This document shows positions 45,346 through 57,730 of a stretch of DNA of 64,000 nt, piece after piece (the stretch's first letter is position 1; each line of letters opens with the position of its first letter). Location of the stretch: assembly GCF_000276665.1 (NCBI RefSeq), contig NW_004955417.1:11657656-11721655 (forward strand), given 5' to 3'. Source of the stretch: Chinchilla lanigera. Taxonomy: Eukaryota; Chordata; Mammalia; Rodentia; Chinchillidae. Under the pieces are notes generated by a model that was given only the letters and a program-made list of their open reading frames with translations, was not told the origin of the DNA and did not search any database. A program made the translations under genes and the position numbers.

Positions 45346-47699
45346 TTTCAAGCCAATAATTTGACAATCAAGAATAACTATCCGAACTTCTAACACAGAA
45401 CATAACACGTTAAATATTAATTAATTGCTGCTAGAGCGCATGGACACATATATACTTGTTCTGTCAGGGTGTAATTAATGGTTCTGTAACTTATGGGCAG
45501 TGTAAAAGATTCTTTCAAGCATAATTCTATCTATAGGCAACATGTGCTTTAAAAGCTGGAATTGCAGAGTGACCATCACCGTTAGAGCATCCATGAACTC
45601 TGTCATTTGCCCCAGTCTCTGCACTGCCCACTTATTATATTTCTGTTGCTTGCTAGGTTGCTCTGGGTATGTGTGCTTGCAACCTGTATTCTAAAAGTCA
45701 TCTTTTTTACAAGATATTCCTGGTTCTACCCAGAAAACCTGGTATTTTTCACGTCTAAACTCTCCTCCTGTCCTTACATGAACCACTGTTGTGTCACTTG
45801 TCCCTTGAGAACATGTCTTTATCTTCCTTATTCATCATGACTTCTTTGTTTTTGTGCTTGCAGGTGAAAGTAGACTCTGGAAAATCATGGCAAAACTAGG
45901 CAATCAAGATCTGGAGTTAAAATGAAGAAATTAAAACATATTGCATGCAACCATGTCCGACATTTATCAAAGGTACATACAAGTATTCCTAGTGGTCAGA
46001 GGAAAACAAGTGATTACCTGATTCATATATGGATATATGTATGTCTCCATAAGGGAATTGCATATGAATTCCTTGCAGAATGCAAAAATCATATCTAAGA
46101 GGTGCAAGTCTCTTCAATTTTAGAAATGACTTTTTCCATGTTTGCACTGACCTTTAACTCCCCTAGTAATATTATGCCAGGCCTTGGTCAACAGTTGTTT
46201 AGTCCTTTCTTCAAGGATTTCATAGACCTTGGGAAATGGCCAATTTGTGAGGACTTCAACAGTGTGAATTTACAAGGGCAACTCATCCAGCATCACAACA
46301 GTTGGTCACCTTGGAGGTTCTTCACTAATAATAGCCCATAACTGACCCACTTTGGCATTTTACTTTAAGTACCCTTCCCATACTTTCAATTTAAATGTTC
46401 TTTTCATCTCATTGTACTTTGTGACTTGAACATACACTCAAATTTTCCTTTCATCTTTTTGCTTTTTATTTTTCCTGGTCATGACTTGTACAAATGTTTC
46501 AGTAGTTTCTTCACACTTGTGCACATAAATTAAAAGAAGTGATGATATATCAAGCAGCCCTCCAAATTTATTGGACTAGATTCTTAGTTTTGTGGTTCGC
46601 ACGTTAAGTCCATTTATAAAAGGCATGGAAAGGCCATGAAGAACTGATTATACTGAAGACAATGGCAGAGTAATAAGAACAGCCACAAACCATCCTATTT
46701 GCTCAGGCTTTTTATTTCCCTGGACTGGATTCAGGCTTGTTTTCATTCTCATCTGGGAAACAGAAGAAGAGTTTGACTCAGAAGTTGTAGGCAGGAGAAT
46801 GTTTTCCGTGCTCTGTCAGTGTCCCTGCCGTTCCTTTTCAGGTAGCAGTGACCTCCCTGGCTCCCTGCCTTGGTGCCTTTGTTCACAACTCCCAGGGATC
46901 TACTTTCACACCCGCTGCTTCCCCTCCTGCTTCACCCTGCCTGTGGCCCTGCTCCCCACCCTGGCTGCCAACAGGTGGTACCAATGCCAGCCTAATCTTT
47001 CTTACCCAAGTGGCTGAAGGCCAGCATTTCAACATGAAACCTTTCCCAGAGACTCATGGCACCTCAACACCATCAAGCTTTTGTAGTCACAGTTGCTGGG
47101 ATGAGGCAAGCCTCCAGGTATAAACACATGCGACAAAGGGCCACTTTCTCTGCTCCCCATCATGATCTCAGTGAATGATGGCTTTTTAAGTGGACCCAAG
47201 TGGAGTTCACTAATCTTCTCTCTCATATCCCTTCCTCTGACACCTACCTGCTCACGTTTGTTCTCAACTTTTAACTAATTCTCAGGCAGTTTATCATATT
47301 CTCGTTCAGGCGCTTACCCCAACTATCTAGTGTGTGATATGCAAACACTCCATCCCAGCCTTCAAACACTGCAGCTCTGCTCTACCAAAGATTAAGGATA
47401 GAACCTGAAAGAATTTTACCATCCTCAAGTCTATTCCCCTGAAAGAACAACAGATTGAAAAACAGAGAAATGAAGTGATTTGTTTATTGAGGCCACTCAA
47501 ATACAAACGACAAAGGTAAAAATGGAGCAAGCCAAGATTTCTTTCTTATAAAGCACACAAACTTCCTTAATTATAGTAAAAAGGATATGGAAATATACTC
47601 CATTTTCACTGAGCTCTAGGTGCCTGTGTGAGGACCTAATAGTTGGAAGCTTGAAGCTTAGAAACATGTGTTTGTATTAACTTATCACCAAGGAGTTAA
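45346..47699. other. Unassigned 2.3-kb stretch
   Basis: No repeat recognised. 46790-47230 is GC-richer than its neighbours and has overlapping frames on both strands (46799-47017, 46848-47123, 47029-47226) without a known domain or splice-bounded structure. Confidence 0.4.
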
Positions 47700-47830
47700 A
47701 GCTGTAGGTACTGGGGTCTGGGAGAATGTTTGAATCCAAACTCTCACTCTTTAGCTGCCTATATACGTGAACAAGTTACTTAATCTCTCTGATACTTAGT
47801 GTCCACACTGGTGAAATGAGCTCATGACTC
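47700..47830 (+). repeat. MIR SINE
   Basis: GGGTCTGGGAGAATGTTTGAATCCAAACTCTCACTCTTTAGCTGCCTATATACGTGAACAAGTTACTTAATCTCTCTGATACTTAGTGTCC runs in the order of MIR (…GGTTCGAATCCC…CTTACTAGCTGTGTGACC…CAAGTTACTTAACCTCTCTG…). Confidence 0.85.
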
Positions 47831-48099
47831 TTTTGGAAAAGTGTTGTGGTGATATTGTCAAGAGAAGTGTAATTCTCATTACTATCCTACAATGTTTGCA
47901 AAACACTCAAATCATCCAAGATAGTGCATTATCATGTTTCACACCTTTCTTCCTGATCTCTTCATATGTTCTTCTTTCTGCCTTTGGAAAAGCTTTCTCT
48001 CTTTCTTCATTTGTTTATTTCTCTTTCCTTCGTTCCCTCTTAGTCTATGTTCGTGGTGTTTATATTCCTTGTGTGGAGTTGGTACATGTACATAACACA

Positions 48100-48970
48100 T
48101 CTTAATTCCTTTTCCATCCCCTTTCTCTTCTTCTCTCCTCCTCCTTCCATCTCCTGACCTTCTTTCTATTGAGGAAGATCTACCTCCATGTTTCCTGTTA
48201 TCTCTCTTATATTTTGCTCTTTATTTTTATTCTGGATTTCCCTTATAAGAAAAACAATTTGATGTCTAGGTTTGTGTCTCTGATTTACTTCACTTAACCT
48301 GATAGTCTCAAAGTGCATTTATATTTTCTATAAATGACTTGCATTTATCCTTTTTAGTGACATATTAGTACTCCACTGTGTGTAAATATCACATTTTTTT
48401 TATCCATTTATCTGTTGATGGACATATAGGCCACTTTGAAGATTTAGCTATTGTGAAATGTGCTGCTATAAACATGAGTATACATGTATCATTGTAATAT
48501 GGTGCCTTTAACTCTTTGGGGGAAAGATACTTAGAAGGGTCAAATGGAATTTCTGTTTTTAGTTTTTTGAAGATTTCCATGGTAATTATAATTTCCATAG
48601 TAGTTATGCTAAATTACATTTCCATCAACAATGTAGAAGGGTTCCTTTTCCCCAACAGCCTTGCTAGCATTGGTTATTATTTGATTTCTTGATGACAATC
48701 ATTCTTTCTGGAATAAGACGGAATCTAAATGCTGTTTTATCTACATTTCTCTAATGGCTAACAATGTTGAACGTTTCTTCATGTATTTATTGGTCATTTG
48801 TACTTCTTTCATGAAGTGTGTTTATTTTAGTTACCATTTTTTTGATTAGGTTATTTTGGGGCATCTAATTTTTTTTAGTTCTTCATATTTGTAGATATTA
48901 GTCCTCTGTCTGAGGAATAGCTGGAAAAGTTTTTTTCCCATTCTGTGGGTTGTCTTTTAATTCTGGTGTT
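48100..48970 (-). repeat. L1 ORF2 C-terminus and 3' UTR, old
   Basis: Minus strand from 48598 carries the ORF2 end (…TEIPFDPSKYLSPKE…, CILMFIAAHFTIAKSSKWPI, WIKKM at 48389), followed by the 3' UTR and purine tract to about 48100. 48600-48970 is the upstream ORF2 part with broken frames. Confidence 0.85.
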
Positions 48971-48999
48971 GTTTCTTTCTTTCTTTTTCTATACATTAA

Positions 49000-49490
49000 G
49001 TTACTCACCTTCTCAACATCTCTGCTGCTTAAATCAATTGGTTTAAAACAATCCAGATTTATTCTCTGGAGCTCAGAAGTCTTAAATGGTTCTTTTTGGG
49101 ATGAAATCAAGATGTCATAGGATTATGGTCCTTCCAAAGACTTTAGGGGAATATTTGTTTGAGCTGTCTCTTCTGTTTGCTATGACTGCCTGCATGCCTT
49201 GGCTCATGGCCCAAATTATCTCTATTTAAAGTTAGTAATGAACTGCTGATTCTTTCTTATAATGTCATCTTCTGGTTCTCTCTCTTCTGTCTCCTGATTC
49301 ACTTATAAAGGATAATTTTTGATCATGTTTAGCCCACACAAATAATCTGATTTCCCATCTCAAGGACAGCTAATTAGCAATGATACTTTTCCTTTCTAAC
49401 ATTACTTTCTGAATGTAATGTAGTATATTCACGGCTTAGGAGATTAAGTTGTGGACATCTTTGGTAGTCATTATTTGGCTATCACATATT
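49000..49490 (-). mobile_element. MLT1-like (MaLR) LTR, old
   Basis: Reversed MLT-type features in order: CCAGATTTATTCTCTGGAGCTCAGAAGTC, GAAATCAAGATGTCATAGGATTATGGTCC, TCTTCTGGTTCTCTCTCTTC, CCCATCTCAAGGAC, then GTGGACATCTTTGGTAGTCATTATTTGGCTATCACA at the LTR start. No TSD resolved. Confidence 0.55.
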
Positions 49491-51716
49491 TATATACTTA
49501 CTGATTTTACTAGAGTTTGGTTCTATTTTCAGGCATGTCTTTGTGGTCATAAAATATCTCATAGTAGCTCCTAGTTGTATGTCTTTTCTCTTTCTTCTTC
49601 AGCAAAACACAATCAACATCTTTGTTTTACCATTCTCAGAAAAGATGTTGACATTTACTTTGGCTAGAGTAGCAATGGTCTTATGTTCAGTCATAGCCTC
49701 ATAACTGTGACCCGTAAAAAGACGTGCTGATTAGTTTAGGCCTGAGTTGGAAGTTCCAGCATTTGCATGGGCCAGTGAGTTCCTAATTGGATCTGAAACA
49801 TTGGGAAGAATGGATCAGTCATATCTGAGTTGAGAAATTTGGTGAGAATTAAATAAAGGCATTCTTCACAAGTGTGTGGGCAAGGATAGGAAAACTAAAA
49901 GGAAGGGTACAGTGTCTTGTGGCCATCAGGAGAAGGGGCTACTAGTATCCGTGGGCTTGAAAGGTGAAAGGAGGGAGAATTTACCAACATGCGAGACAGA
50001 GAGGACCAATGGAGAGGTCCACCTGATAGGAGCTGAGAACTTTAGTGGAAAAACACTACTAATTCTTGATAACCCTGAGGGAATTTGCTGGAGAAATGAG
50101 AATCCTGATGTCTCTTTCCTCTCTCATATATTCTACACTCTTAAAGTTGAGGGGAGCTTATGGTAAAAGTTCTGTAGGTCAGCTTAGGGATACAAGTGAG
50201 AAGGTAAGAAAATGAGTCTGGTGAATACATATCTTAATCACCATACAAAAGTCAGAAATGCTAGAAGGAAAGGGAATGGTTATTGTGCAAGCAAACAACA
50301 ATGTCCATTACAGACGGCCAGAGGAAGGAATCTGAATGCCTTTGAGGTTATTAAAGTTGTAGATGAATGAAGGTTTCATATAGCCATTTTCCATGATTTC
50401 ATATAGTCATTTTCCTGATTTGACTTGATAGATTCCATGAGAGAAAAGTGCTTTGGCTACTTATTAAGAGGGTGGCACTTATTTTTGTGATCTTTGCATG
50501 TTTACTGAGTTTGATGTATAGCATATAGAGTGTATTCTTTATGGACTATATTCTAACACATCTTCTAGAACAGGTCTGAAAAGAGCAAGTGAAGCTTCTT
50601 CAATGAAATAAATCTATTAAGCGCTTGATATTGAAAGCAGTGTGGGAGGTGGGAGTTGTGAGGTTGGTTATGATTAGGATTAGGGACATCTCAACTGTTT
50701 ATGATAACAGTGCAACACAAACTTTCACACCTCCAAAGTCTCTCTTCATTTTTTAAAAATTTATTTCCAAGAGATTTTAACTATTCTCTTCATCCTTATT
50801 TGCTCATAACACCTACCCTTTGTTCAGTTAAGACTTTTGGGAAAGAGCTCCAACCTAGCAGAGTAAATAGCACCTAAATCTGTGATATATAATGCAGCAC
50901 AAAGATGAAAATGATGTCACTGATCACATTATTTTAACCTTGCTGCTATGTATGTCACCTAAATCATCTGAAAGTTCTCTAAGGCCAGAGCCTGTGACTT
51001 ATTCTTCTCTTACAGGTGGCTTTGTGGCCATAGGGGACATGGTGGGCTTTTGAGAGGATTCCTGTGGGGTGTCATAGAACAAAGCTTATTATATAGTTTA
51101 TTACAGAAATGTGAACAAGGAGCAATGGTGGCCACATCCTTCCTAGTGAAATTTAGAAGGTTTCACTCAGACCAGTCCCGGTTTTCTCTGCATCTGTCCT
51201 GCTTTTTATCACTGTAACCCTTCTTAAACAGTGGTGTCTCTATGTCTCTAAATATGATATAAATCCTGTGCCCTTCTAGTAAGTAGTTGATGCTGTCTCT
51301 GTTTCCTCAATATTCTTTAACCTACTTTACAGAGAAGGTGTTGTTATTGTTGATGTGGGGGATCTGCTTTGTTTCCAGATGCCTGAAAGCACCCCATTTA
51401 CCTCCAGCATTTCTGGGACTATAATAGCCATCAAAGCAGTGTCTCTGATGAGCATGTATGACTTTACAACTTATCAAAATGTTGAATAACTTCCATTAAA
51501 ATTGGCCAATTGTTGATATCTTGTACCTTTTCCCCACCCTAGATGAAGAGCAGTCCGAGTCTTTCCCTTTAATCTGCCTCCTCCCAAACCTCCTAAACAG
51601 CCCACGTGCCTCCCTATAGACCGCTCCTATCTATAACCTTCCTACAACACAACTGAAGGGTAGGACTGACACAGCAGAGAGTCCTAGAGACCTCACTCCA
51701 CTGCTACTACTGGAAC
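49491..51716. other. Unassigned 2.2-kb stretch
   Basis: No transposon recognised. A 96-codon plus-strand frame at 49876-50166 is lysine/glutamate/glycine-rich at its start, but has no splice sites at its edges or known domain, so no gene is called. A short near-duplicate (TTTCATATAG(C/T)CATTTTCC) sits at 50368 and 50398. Confidence 0.4.
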
Positions 51717-52173
51717 CCACTTGTAGCAGGTTGAATAGTGTTCTCCTAAAATTCACTTTCACTTATAAGGTGACCTCCTTTGGAAATTACTATAGGTCTT
51801 TGCAGATTTAATCAGTTAAGATGAGGTCAGACTGGATTAAGGTGGCCCAAAATCCCATGATTGGTTCTTATGAGGGCAGGTGAGGGTGTAGAGAGAAACA
51901 TCCAGGCAAAAAGGCAATGTAAAGACAGAAGAAGATGCATAGTGATACAGCTACAAGGTAAGGGATGACAGGGATTGTCAGGAGCCACATTTGGAGATCA
52001 TGGGCTATGCACAAAGTATTGTTCCCTAGAGCCTTCAGAGGAAAAATGGCCATGCCCACACATTGACTTTAGACTTCTACCCTCCAGTGCTATGAGAAAT
52101 GAATTTTTGTTATTTTAGGCTACCAAGCTCATGACAATTTGTTATGGTGGTCCTGGGAAACTAATGTACCACT
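51717..52173 (+). mobile_element. MLT1 solo LTR with intact 5-bp TSD
   Basis: LTR 51722-52168 (447 bp) begins TGTAGCAGGTTGAATAGTGTTCTCCTAAAATTCAC. It includes TGACCTCCTTTGGAAATTACTATAGG, AAGATGAGGTCAGACTGGATTAAGGTGGCCC and TGGTTCTTATGAGGGCAGG, and ends TATTTTAGGCTACCAAGCTCATGACAATTTGTTATGG...GGGAAACTAATGTA. CCACT flanks both ends. MLT1 predates the split of placental orders. Confidence 0.93.
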
Positions 52174-54825
52174 CCAAGTGACTAATGCCTGAACTGGACC
52201 TGTTATGAAATATTATTAATTCAAGGCAGATTGTGTGTCTTGGTCAATATTTCAAGCTGTCTTTTTCTTTCTTTTAGGCCACTTTATCATTCAGATCAGT
52301 TCACTAGCTGGATTTCACTCAGTTACCTGCTTTGCTGGTGCATCTATGCAGGAACTGTATATTCTAGTTCATTTTAATGAGGTCTCTAACCTTCTTCCAG
52401 TTTCACCTCACCCAGTAAGAATCCCCACTCTCAGAATGGGTTGTTTTCTATTATATTATATTACTTTTCTAACAATCTAATGCCTATCCCAAATAATACT
52501 AAAGGGATGAGAGTGAAATGCTTCACTCTAAGCTATGGGTGACACGAAGCCCATGATATAATTTACATCACACCAGACTCACAAATTCCAAGTTTGATGA
52601 GCCCCTCCTGCTCTGAGGCTGTGGTCTTCACTGTCCTGGCTCAGGGGAAAAACCTTGAGATCTAGAGCTGATTCTGGTCACTACCTGACTAGGTTCTGGT
52701 AATGGTCAACATCATTACTCTAGGAATTTCTAAAGAAATATATGTGTCCTGGGAAATTACAAGGGATTGATTTCATCAGGTGTGGATTGATGTCACTTCT
52801 GCTTGATGATTACTAGAGAAGAGTTAGCAGCAAAGTTCAGTCCTCTGCAAGGTCCGTTTACCTGGAGCCTAGAGCAGATAGAAGATGCTTTACAGTAAGG
52901 TTGTGCTGATCTGAACTCCGACTCTTGAGGGCTAAAACCAGCCCCCCAACAATAGCTTTTTTCTACATACTCTTATTATTAGCAAGTGGCCCACCTACCC
53001 TCTATTCTCCTTACCTCCTCATCTATTTCATTTCCTGCCTCTTTGATTCATTTCAGGCATCTTTGTTTAATAGGTAGAAAAAGTTCTGTGCCCTCTCTCC
53101 ATTTCTGAGAACTTTTCTCAAAAACTTCCATCTATCCCTAGAAACTTTTATTTCCTCAAAAACTGAGGGTTTTGCAAATAAGTCCAAGAAAAATCCTTTG
53201 GCTGTGTTTCTTGCTACCTCTATCCCCTGAGTCTATGAGCCTGGAATGATTTTAAATGCTCATGTAGGAAAATTGCTCAAGAAAATTGCTCAGAAAAGAA
53301 TAAAACCCATCACAGTTTCAAAAATGTTATTTCACTCATTTAAAGTATTTTAAAATATTTTTATAGTTGATGCACAATTCTCAAATATTGTTTCCTAGTC
53401 CACTACCTGCCAGACAGATGTATGAGTGACCTATGGATTTCACAGGTCACAGACCGGTAGACCAGGATGAGGTTATAGATGAGACATCTGTAGTGGCAAG
53501 CGTGGCATCTGACTCAGTAATTTGGGACAGCACCCAGCACACGTGAGTTCTTTAAAATCCCTGTGTCTCTGGAGCTCCTGGGCTTGTGTCCACAGACCAT
53601 GGGCCTTGTCAGGACAAGGATCTGTTTTCTCTTTTCGTAAAAGATAAATAATAGTTCAGGGCCAGCCACAGCATTCTGAGCAGACAGAGACAGTCAGTAG
53701 GAAATAAAGATGAGTGCTACTCCATGCATGCTTCTAAGAAGGAAAATTCTCCTTTGCCTTTGCAATTTCTTCTGCTTATTCCAGCATGTTTTACAGTCAA
53801 CTTCTTCTTCACTGATCCTGACAAGAGATGTATATCTCTGGTCCTCCAGGAGTGTTGCTTTTTTTCTTTCCTTCTAGGTGGGAGGCAGATGCCTCTGGCA
53901 TATGGATTATGGAGGTGTTACAAGTGGCTGCCTTGCTCTGCAGCTGTGGTGGACTTGCTACACCTTTCCCCACGCAGAGGAGCTGCCAGAAAGCTTATCT
54001 TTTCTTTCCTTATTTTTTCCTTTTAGAGCAAGCAATAAGATTCTTTTCTTTTTGGGCTTTGTGGTTCTATTCCTATTAAGCCATTTCAGCATCAGGGGTC
54101 ATCAAAGGCATAGTCCAGCTAAGATAAAACCATGGTCCCAGCTCTGTTCAGGCTACAAAGGGCTTATTTCCCTACACAGTTAAGTCGTGACCTAGAACAC
54201 TTGGCAGAGGGGGCCGTGGGAACTCTGCAGCTTACTACAGCTTGCAAGTTGGAAAAAGGATTATAGAAACAACTTTTATAACCTCTGCTGAATTCATCTG
54301 GTATTTCAGAGCATGTAATTTTTGCTTGACAGAACAAATGCATGAATGTAAAGAGAAAACCTCACTTTGGATTCTCTGATACTGAGGTCACTCTGCTCCA
54401 GGTTTACGTGACTAACATTTGACATTCCAGCTAGATCCTTGACTCTTATATTTAAAAAGTTTTTAATTAAAATAAAAATCAATGATCCCTCCTTATAAAC
54501 TGGCTAGACAGGCTTGGACAGCCATGGTCTCTCTAATCCCTCTCCGACTTATTTCTTCTTTGGGGGACATTGCTTCCAGTGATAAATCTGAGTAGGTTCT
54601 TCTGTTTGATGTCTGACATGTCACTGTGAACACAGACAGAGGAAAAATGTAAGAGCTTTTTTAGTGCCCCCCTTTCAGATTGTTAATCCTCCCACCAGTC
54701 TCTTTTCAGCCTTAGGCATTAAATTTTGTTTTTAATTTTTCCTTTTGAGTTAGGGCCATATTTTTCTTCATGTAAAACCATTTTATTATCCACCAACCTC
54801 CTCCTTAAAAAAAAATCAGCATTCT
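52174..54825. other. Unassigned 2.6-kb stretch
   Basis: No transposon recognised. Three overlapping plus-strand frames at 53724-54183 (100, 83 and 101 codons) share the same DNA. All are hydrophobic, F/L/S-rich products of a T-rich segment, with no family match. Confidence 0.4.
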
Positions 54826-54892
54826 TATTCGGGAACCAGATAGTCAGCGTCTCCGCTGTGATGCCGTACATCACCTATGACGCGTCTAAGCC
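54826..54892. other. CpG cluster in AT-rich DNA
   Basis: Six to seven CpGs fall within about 65 bp (TTCGGGAA, CAGCGTCTCCGC, TGCCGTAC, TGACGCGTC) between AT-rich flanks. No repeat recognised. An acceptor-like AAATCAG at about 54819 and an open plus-strand frame across the patch (54726-54917) are compatible with a small exon but do not establish one. Confidence 0.4.
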
Positions 54893-55082
54893 AAAATGTT
54901 TAACTCAAATCCTTTAAGCCTTTCGTTACAGGAAAACAGTTCTTTGAGTCAGTGTCATAAAATACAGTTGCTAGATTCAAAAAGAGGTAAAGACAGAACA
55001 AGCAGATGTCACATGTGTTTCTGGACTGGACCCGATCTGAACCACTAGCTTCTACGGCACATTTTGACATAATTGGGAGATT

Positions 55083-55428
55083 AAAAAGTTGGTTGTTATG
55101 TGATGACGACAATTTGCAGGATAACAACCATTGGTGAATTCCTACAATCCTGTCTAGTGACACTATTTATTGTCTCTAATGTTCTTTGAAATTATTATTT
55201 TCTTATTCCCTTTAATGATTTGATCAGTCTTCTATTCTTACATCTGGTAATCTGAGCAACTTCGTTGAAGATAACAATATGTAATATGACAATCACTGTT
55301 AATCCCTATCATTTAGTTTGAAACACAGCATCATTTTTAATGTCCTTGCTTTGTGTTTGTGTTTTGCTATTGTTCTTTTTTTGTACTGTTTTCTTTAAAA
55401 TAAAAATATTTTTTAAAAAAGTTGGTTG
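55083..55428 (+). mobile_element. 5'-truncated L1 (3' UTR only), 13-bp TSD
   Basis: Insert 55096-55415 is L1 3' UTR only (…AACCATTGGTGAATTCCTACAATCCTGTCTAGTGACAC...TTACATCTGGTAATCTGAGCAAC...TTTAAAATAAAAATATTTTTTAAA). TSD AAAAAGTTGGTTG is at 55083-55095 and 55416-55428. Same subfamily as 41754 and 63400. Confidence 0.92.
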
Positions 55429-57492
55429 GAAATTGTATAAGCTAAATATTTGTAGGTATAGAAGGTAGATATTAGGAATGGAAAAAGCATGTGTGATATA
55501 TGATCAAATTTGAAATTAAAAATGCATACATTATTATATACACATGTGCCTATGTAATAAACACACATATACATATATAATATGTATGAAAAATCTGAAC
55601 ACGTATTGCATACTATTTAGTGTAAATGTATTGAGTTTTTGTTTATACTTACTGATTCTTGTTTTCTAACTTTCTACAAGATACTTAGGTGCTTGTAATA
55701 GTTACTTTAATCCACTGATGAAGAAATGAAGAAACCTCATTAGTAATGAGATAGTATAATAACTTAATACCTTGTCCTTTTTTGGGAGAGAAATATCTCA
55801 CTATCAGGCTTTTGTGAAAATCCAAAATCCATGCAATATGAAGATGTTTTCTTAGGTTTTTATCATTCATACTTATAATTACCATGCTGCCAATAAAGTA
55901 CTTAGTAGGATATGGTTTAGGAAACAATGCTACTAATGGCCATCAGACATCTCCTTGAAGGTGTATAACAAAGCAGTCATTAAACATGTGATGACTCCAT
56001 CTTGCTTCTCACTTCTGGTTTTGTCTTCAAGAATGCTCTGCAACACTGTTCAAAGGCCCAGATGCACTGCTGTGGTATGTGTTCCATTGATATGCTCCTC
56101 TAGAAATTCTATGACAAAACAAAGTGAGGCCTTTCCAAGGTTTGTTCTAAGAAAACTCAGAATCTCTCCTTTTGGTGATATTGCTTAAAATCTTGCCTTA
56201 TACTGACATAACAATCATTGGCCTATGGCTTGCAGAATTGTTATTTTCATCATCTTAAAATATTCATGTTCGATTTTCTATGTGCTTGTGCACTGTCTGT
56301 GACACCATAGTAATAACTGATAGTCAGCCAGTTTCTGCATAGTAACTGGGACACAATTGTTTCTAATAAAAATCTCAGAACCTTTTCAGAGAACCTAGTT
56401 TTGTTCATACAAGTACCAGGCCTATACTGAGCACGAATTCCACTCTTTTTCCAATATCTGTTGCATACTTTCCAGTTGAAAGATCAATTGTTTTGGTAGA
56501 GAATATAAATATCTCACACATTTTGCTATTCTTCTATCATGCGTGTGTGAAATTATAGTTCTATACTTTATTTTTCTTGTCTTCAGTTCTAAGTAGTCCC
56601 TTTGGTATTCTTTCCACATTTCCAAGTTTCAGCTTATTTGCAGCATTAACATTTGGACACGTTTTTGATGCATTTTTTCTGCTGATTCTTAGTTATATGC
56701 CTATATTTCCACATTGTTGTGCATTCTTTTTCAATTTTAAGCTGTTTGGAAAGTTCTTTGTGTAGCCATTAATTTTTAGGACACTTCTTCTTTGGAATAA
56801 CTTCTAGTTACTTAGTCAGAATTATGATTTGGAGAGCAGCCTGACCCCCTGGAACTATTTTTACATGATTTCACAGGACTGTGTTGTATATTCTCTGATA
56901 TTCTTGAAGTTCACTGGCCTCAATGCCTGTGGCTGTGAAAGCAGATATCTGAGCTGTTCCATGACTTGCCTTTTTGCTTATGACCAGCCTCGGTGGTTGA
57001 TCAGTGTATGCTTTCTCGTGATGTTCTTTCTTCCTTCTCAACACTGGGCGCTAAATGTATTATCAGGTGATCAAAGTTGGCATTTGATCTGCTACCCTTG
57101 CTGCAGGGTACTTGATTCATCTAATATTCTTAGGTTCTTATTATTTTCACTTCAATAAATTCCTCTAAACTAATCACGTTTAGCATCTTCAAAAGATATA
57201 AAGGTATTATAAATATGTCAAGAAAATAATTATATATATAATAAGCAGTATAGGCCAAGGTAACAGTTCAGCTAGGCTGATATTTTAAATATGTAACTGG
57301 CTTCCTAATTTATAAAATATTCAGAAGATTTCTTAGTCTTCCCTATGTTCTCTCCAGCCTGGTTTCTCTATTCTTATGACTATCTTGGAATATTTATAAT
57401 AAATTTCAAGTTTGCTACCTTTTGTAGTCCACTAGTGTGAGTTCCTAATTTTCACTTTCAATACTAAGCTAAAAATATACCATTAAAATGGA
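55429..57492. other. Unassigned 2-kb stretch
   Basis: A short (CA/TA)-rich run occurs at 55535-55585. No gene or confident transposon. Hydrophobic frames at 56577-57158 are T-rich and without family match. Confidence 0.4.
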
Positions 57493-57730
57493 TTCATAGC
57501 TGGGTGCAGTGATGCATGCCTAAAATTCTAGCTTTTGGGGAGGCTGAAGCAGGAGGAGTAAGAATTCAAGAATACCCTGAACAGCTTAGAGAGACTTTTT
57601 GTCAAAATTAAAATAAAGGATTAGGGATGTGGCTCAGTGGCAAAGCACCCTGATATGTGAAATCTCAAAACAAAGTAAGAGAGAGAGAGAGGAAGAGAGA
57701 GAGAGAAAGAGAGAGAGAGAGAGTTCATAG
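57493..57730 (+). repeat. Dimeric B1-dID SINE with (GA)n tail
   Basis: From 57500: a B1 monomer without the internal duplication (GCTGGGTGCAGTGATGCATGCC...GAGAGACTTTTTGTCAAAATTAAAATAAA), then an ID half (GGATTAGGGATGTGGCTCAGTGGCAAAGCACCCTGA...), then (GA)n to 57723. TTCATAG at 57493-57499 and 57724-57730 is the TSD. Same design as 22213-22462. Confidence 0.88.

Noticed and set aside
53724..54183. Three overlapping plus-strand frames of 83-101 codons as a possible small gene
   Set aside because: They are three frames of the same T-rich DNA, all hydrophobic and low in complexity, with no initiation context, splice pattern or family resemblance that favours one.
57493..57730. Plain B1 followed by an unrelated GA microsatellite
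   Set aside because: The ID-like half between them and the TSD outside the GA run show one dimeric element with a GA tail.
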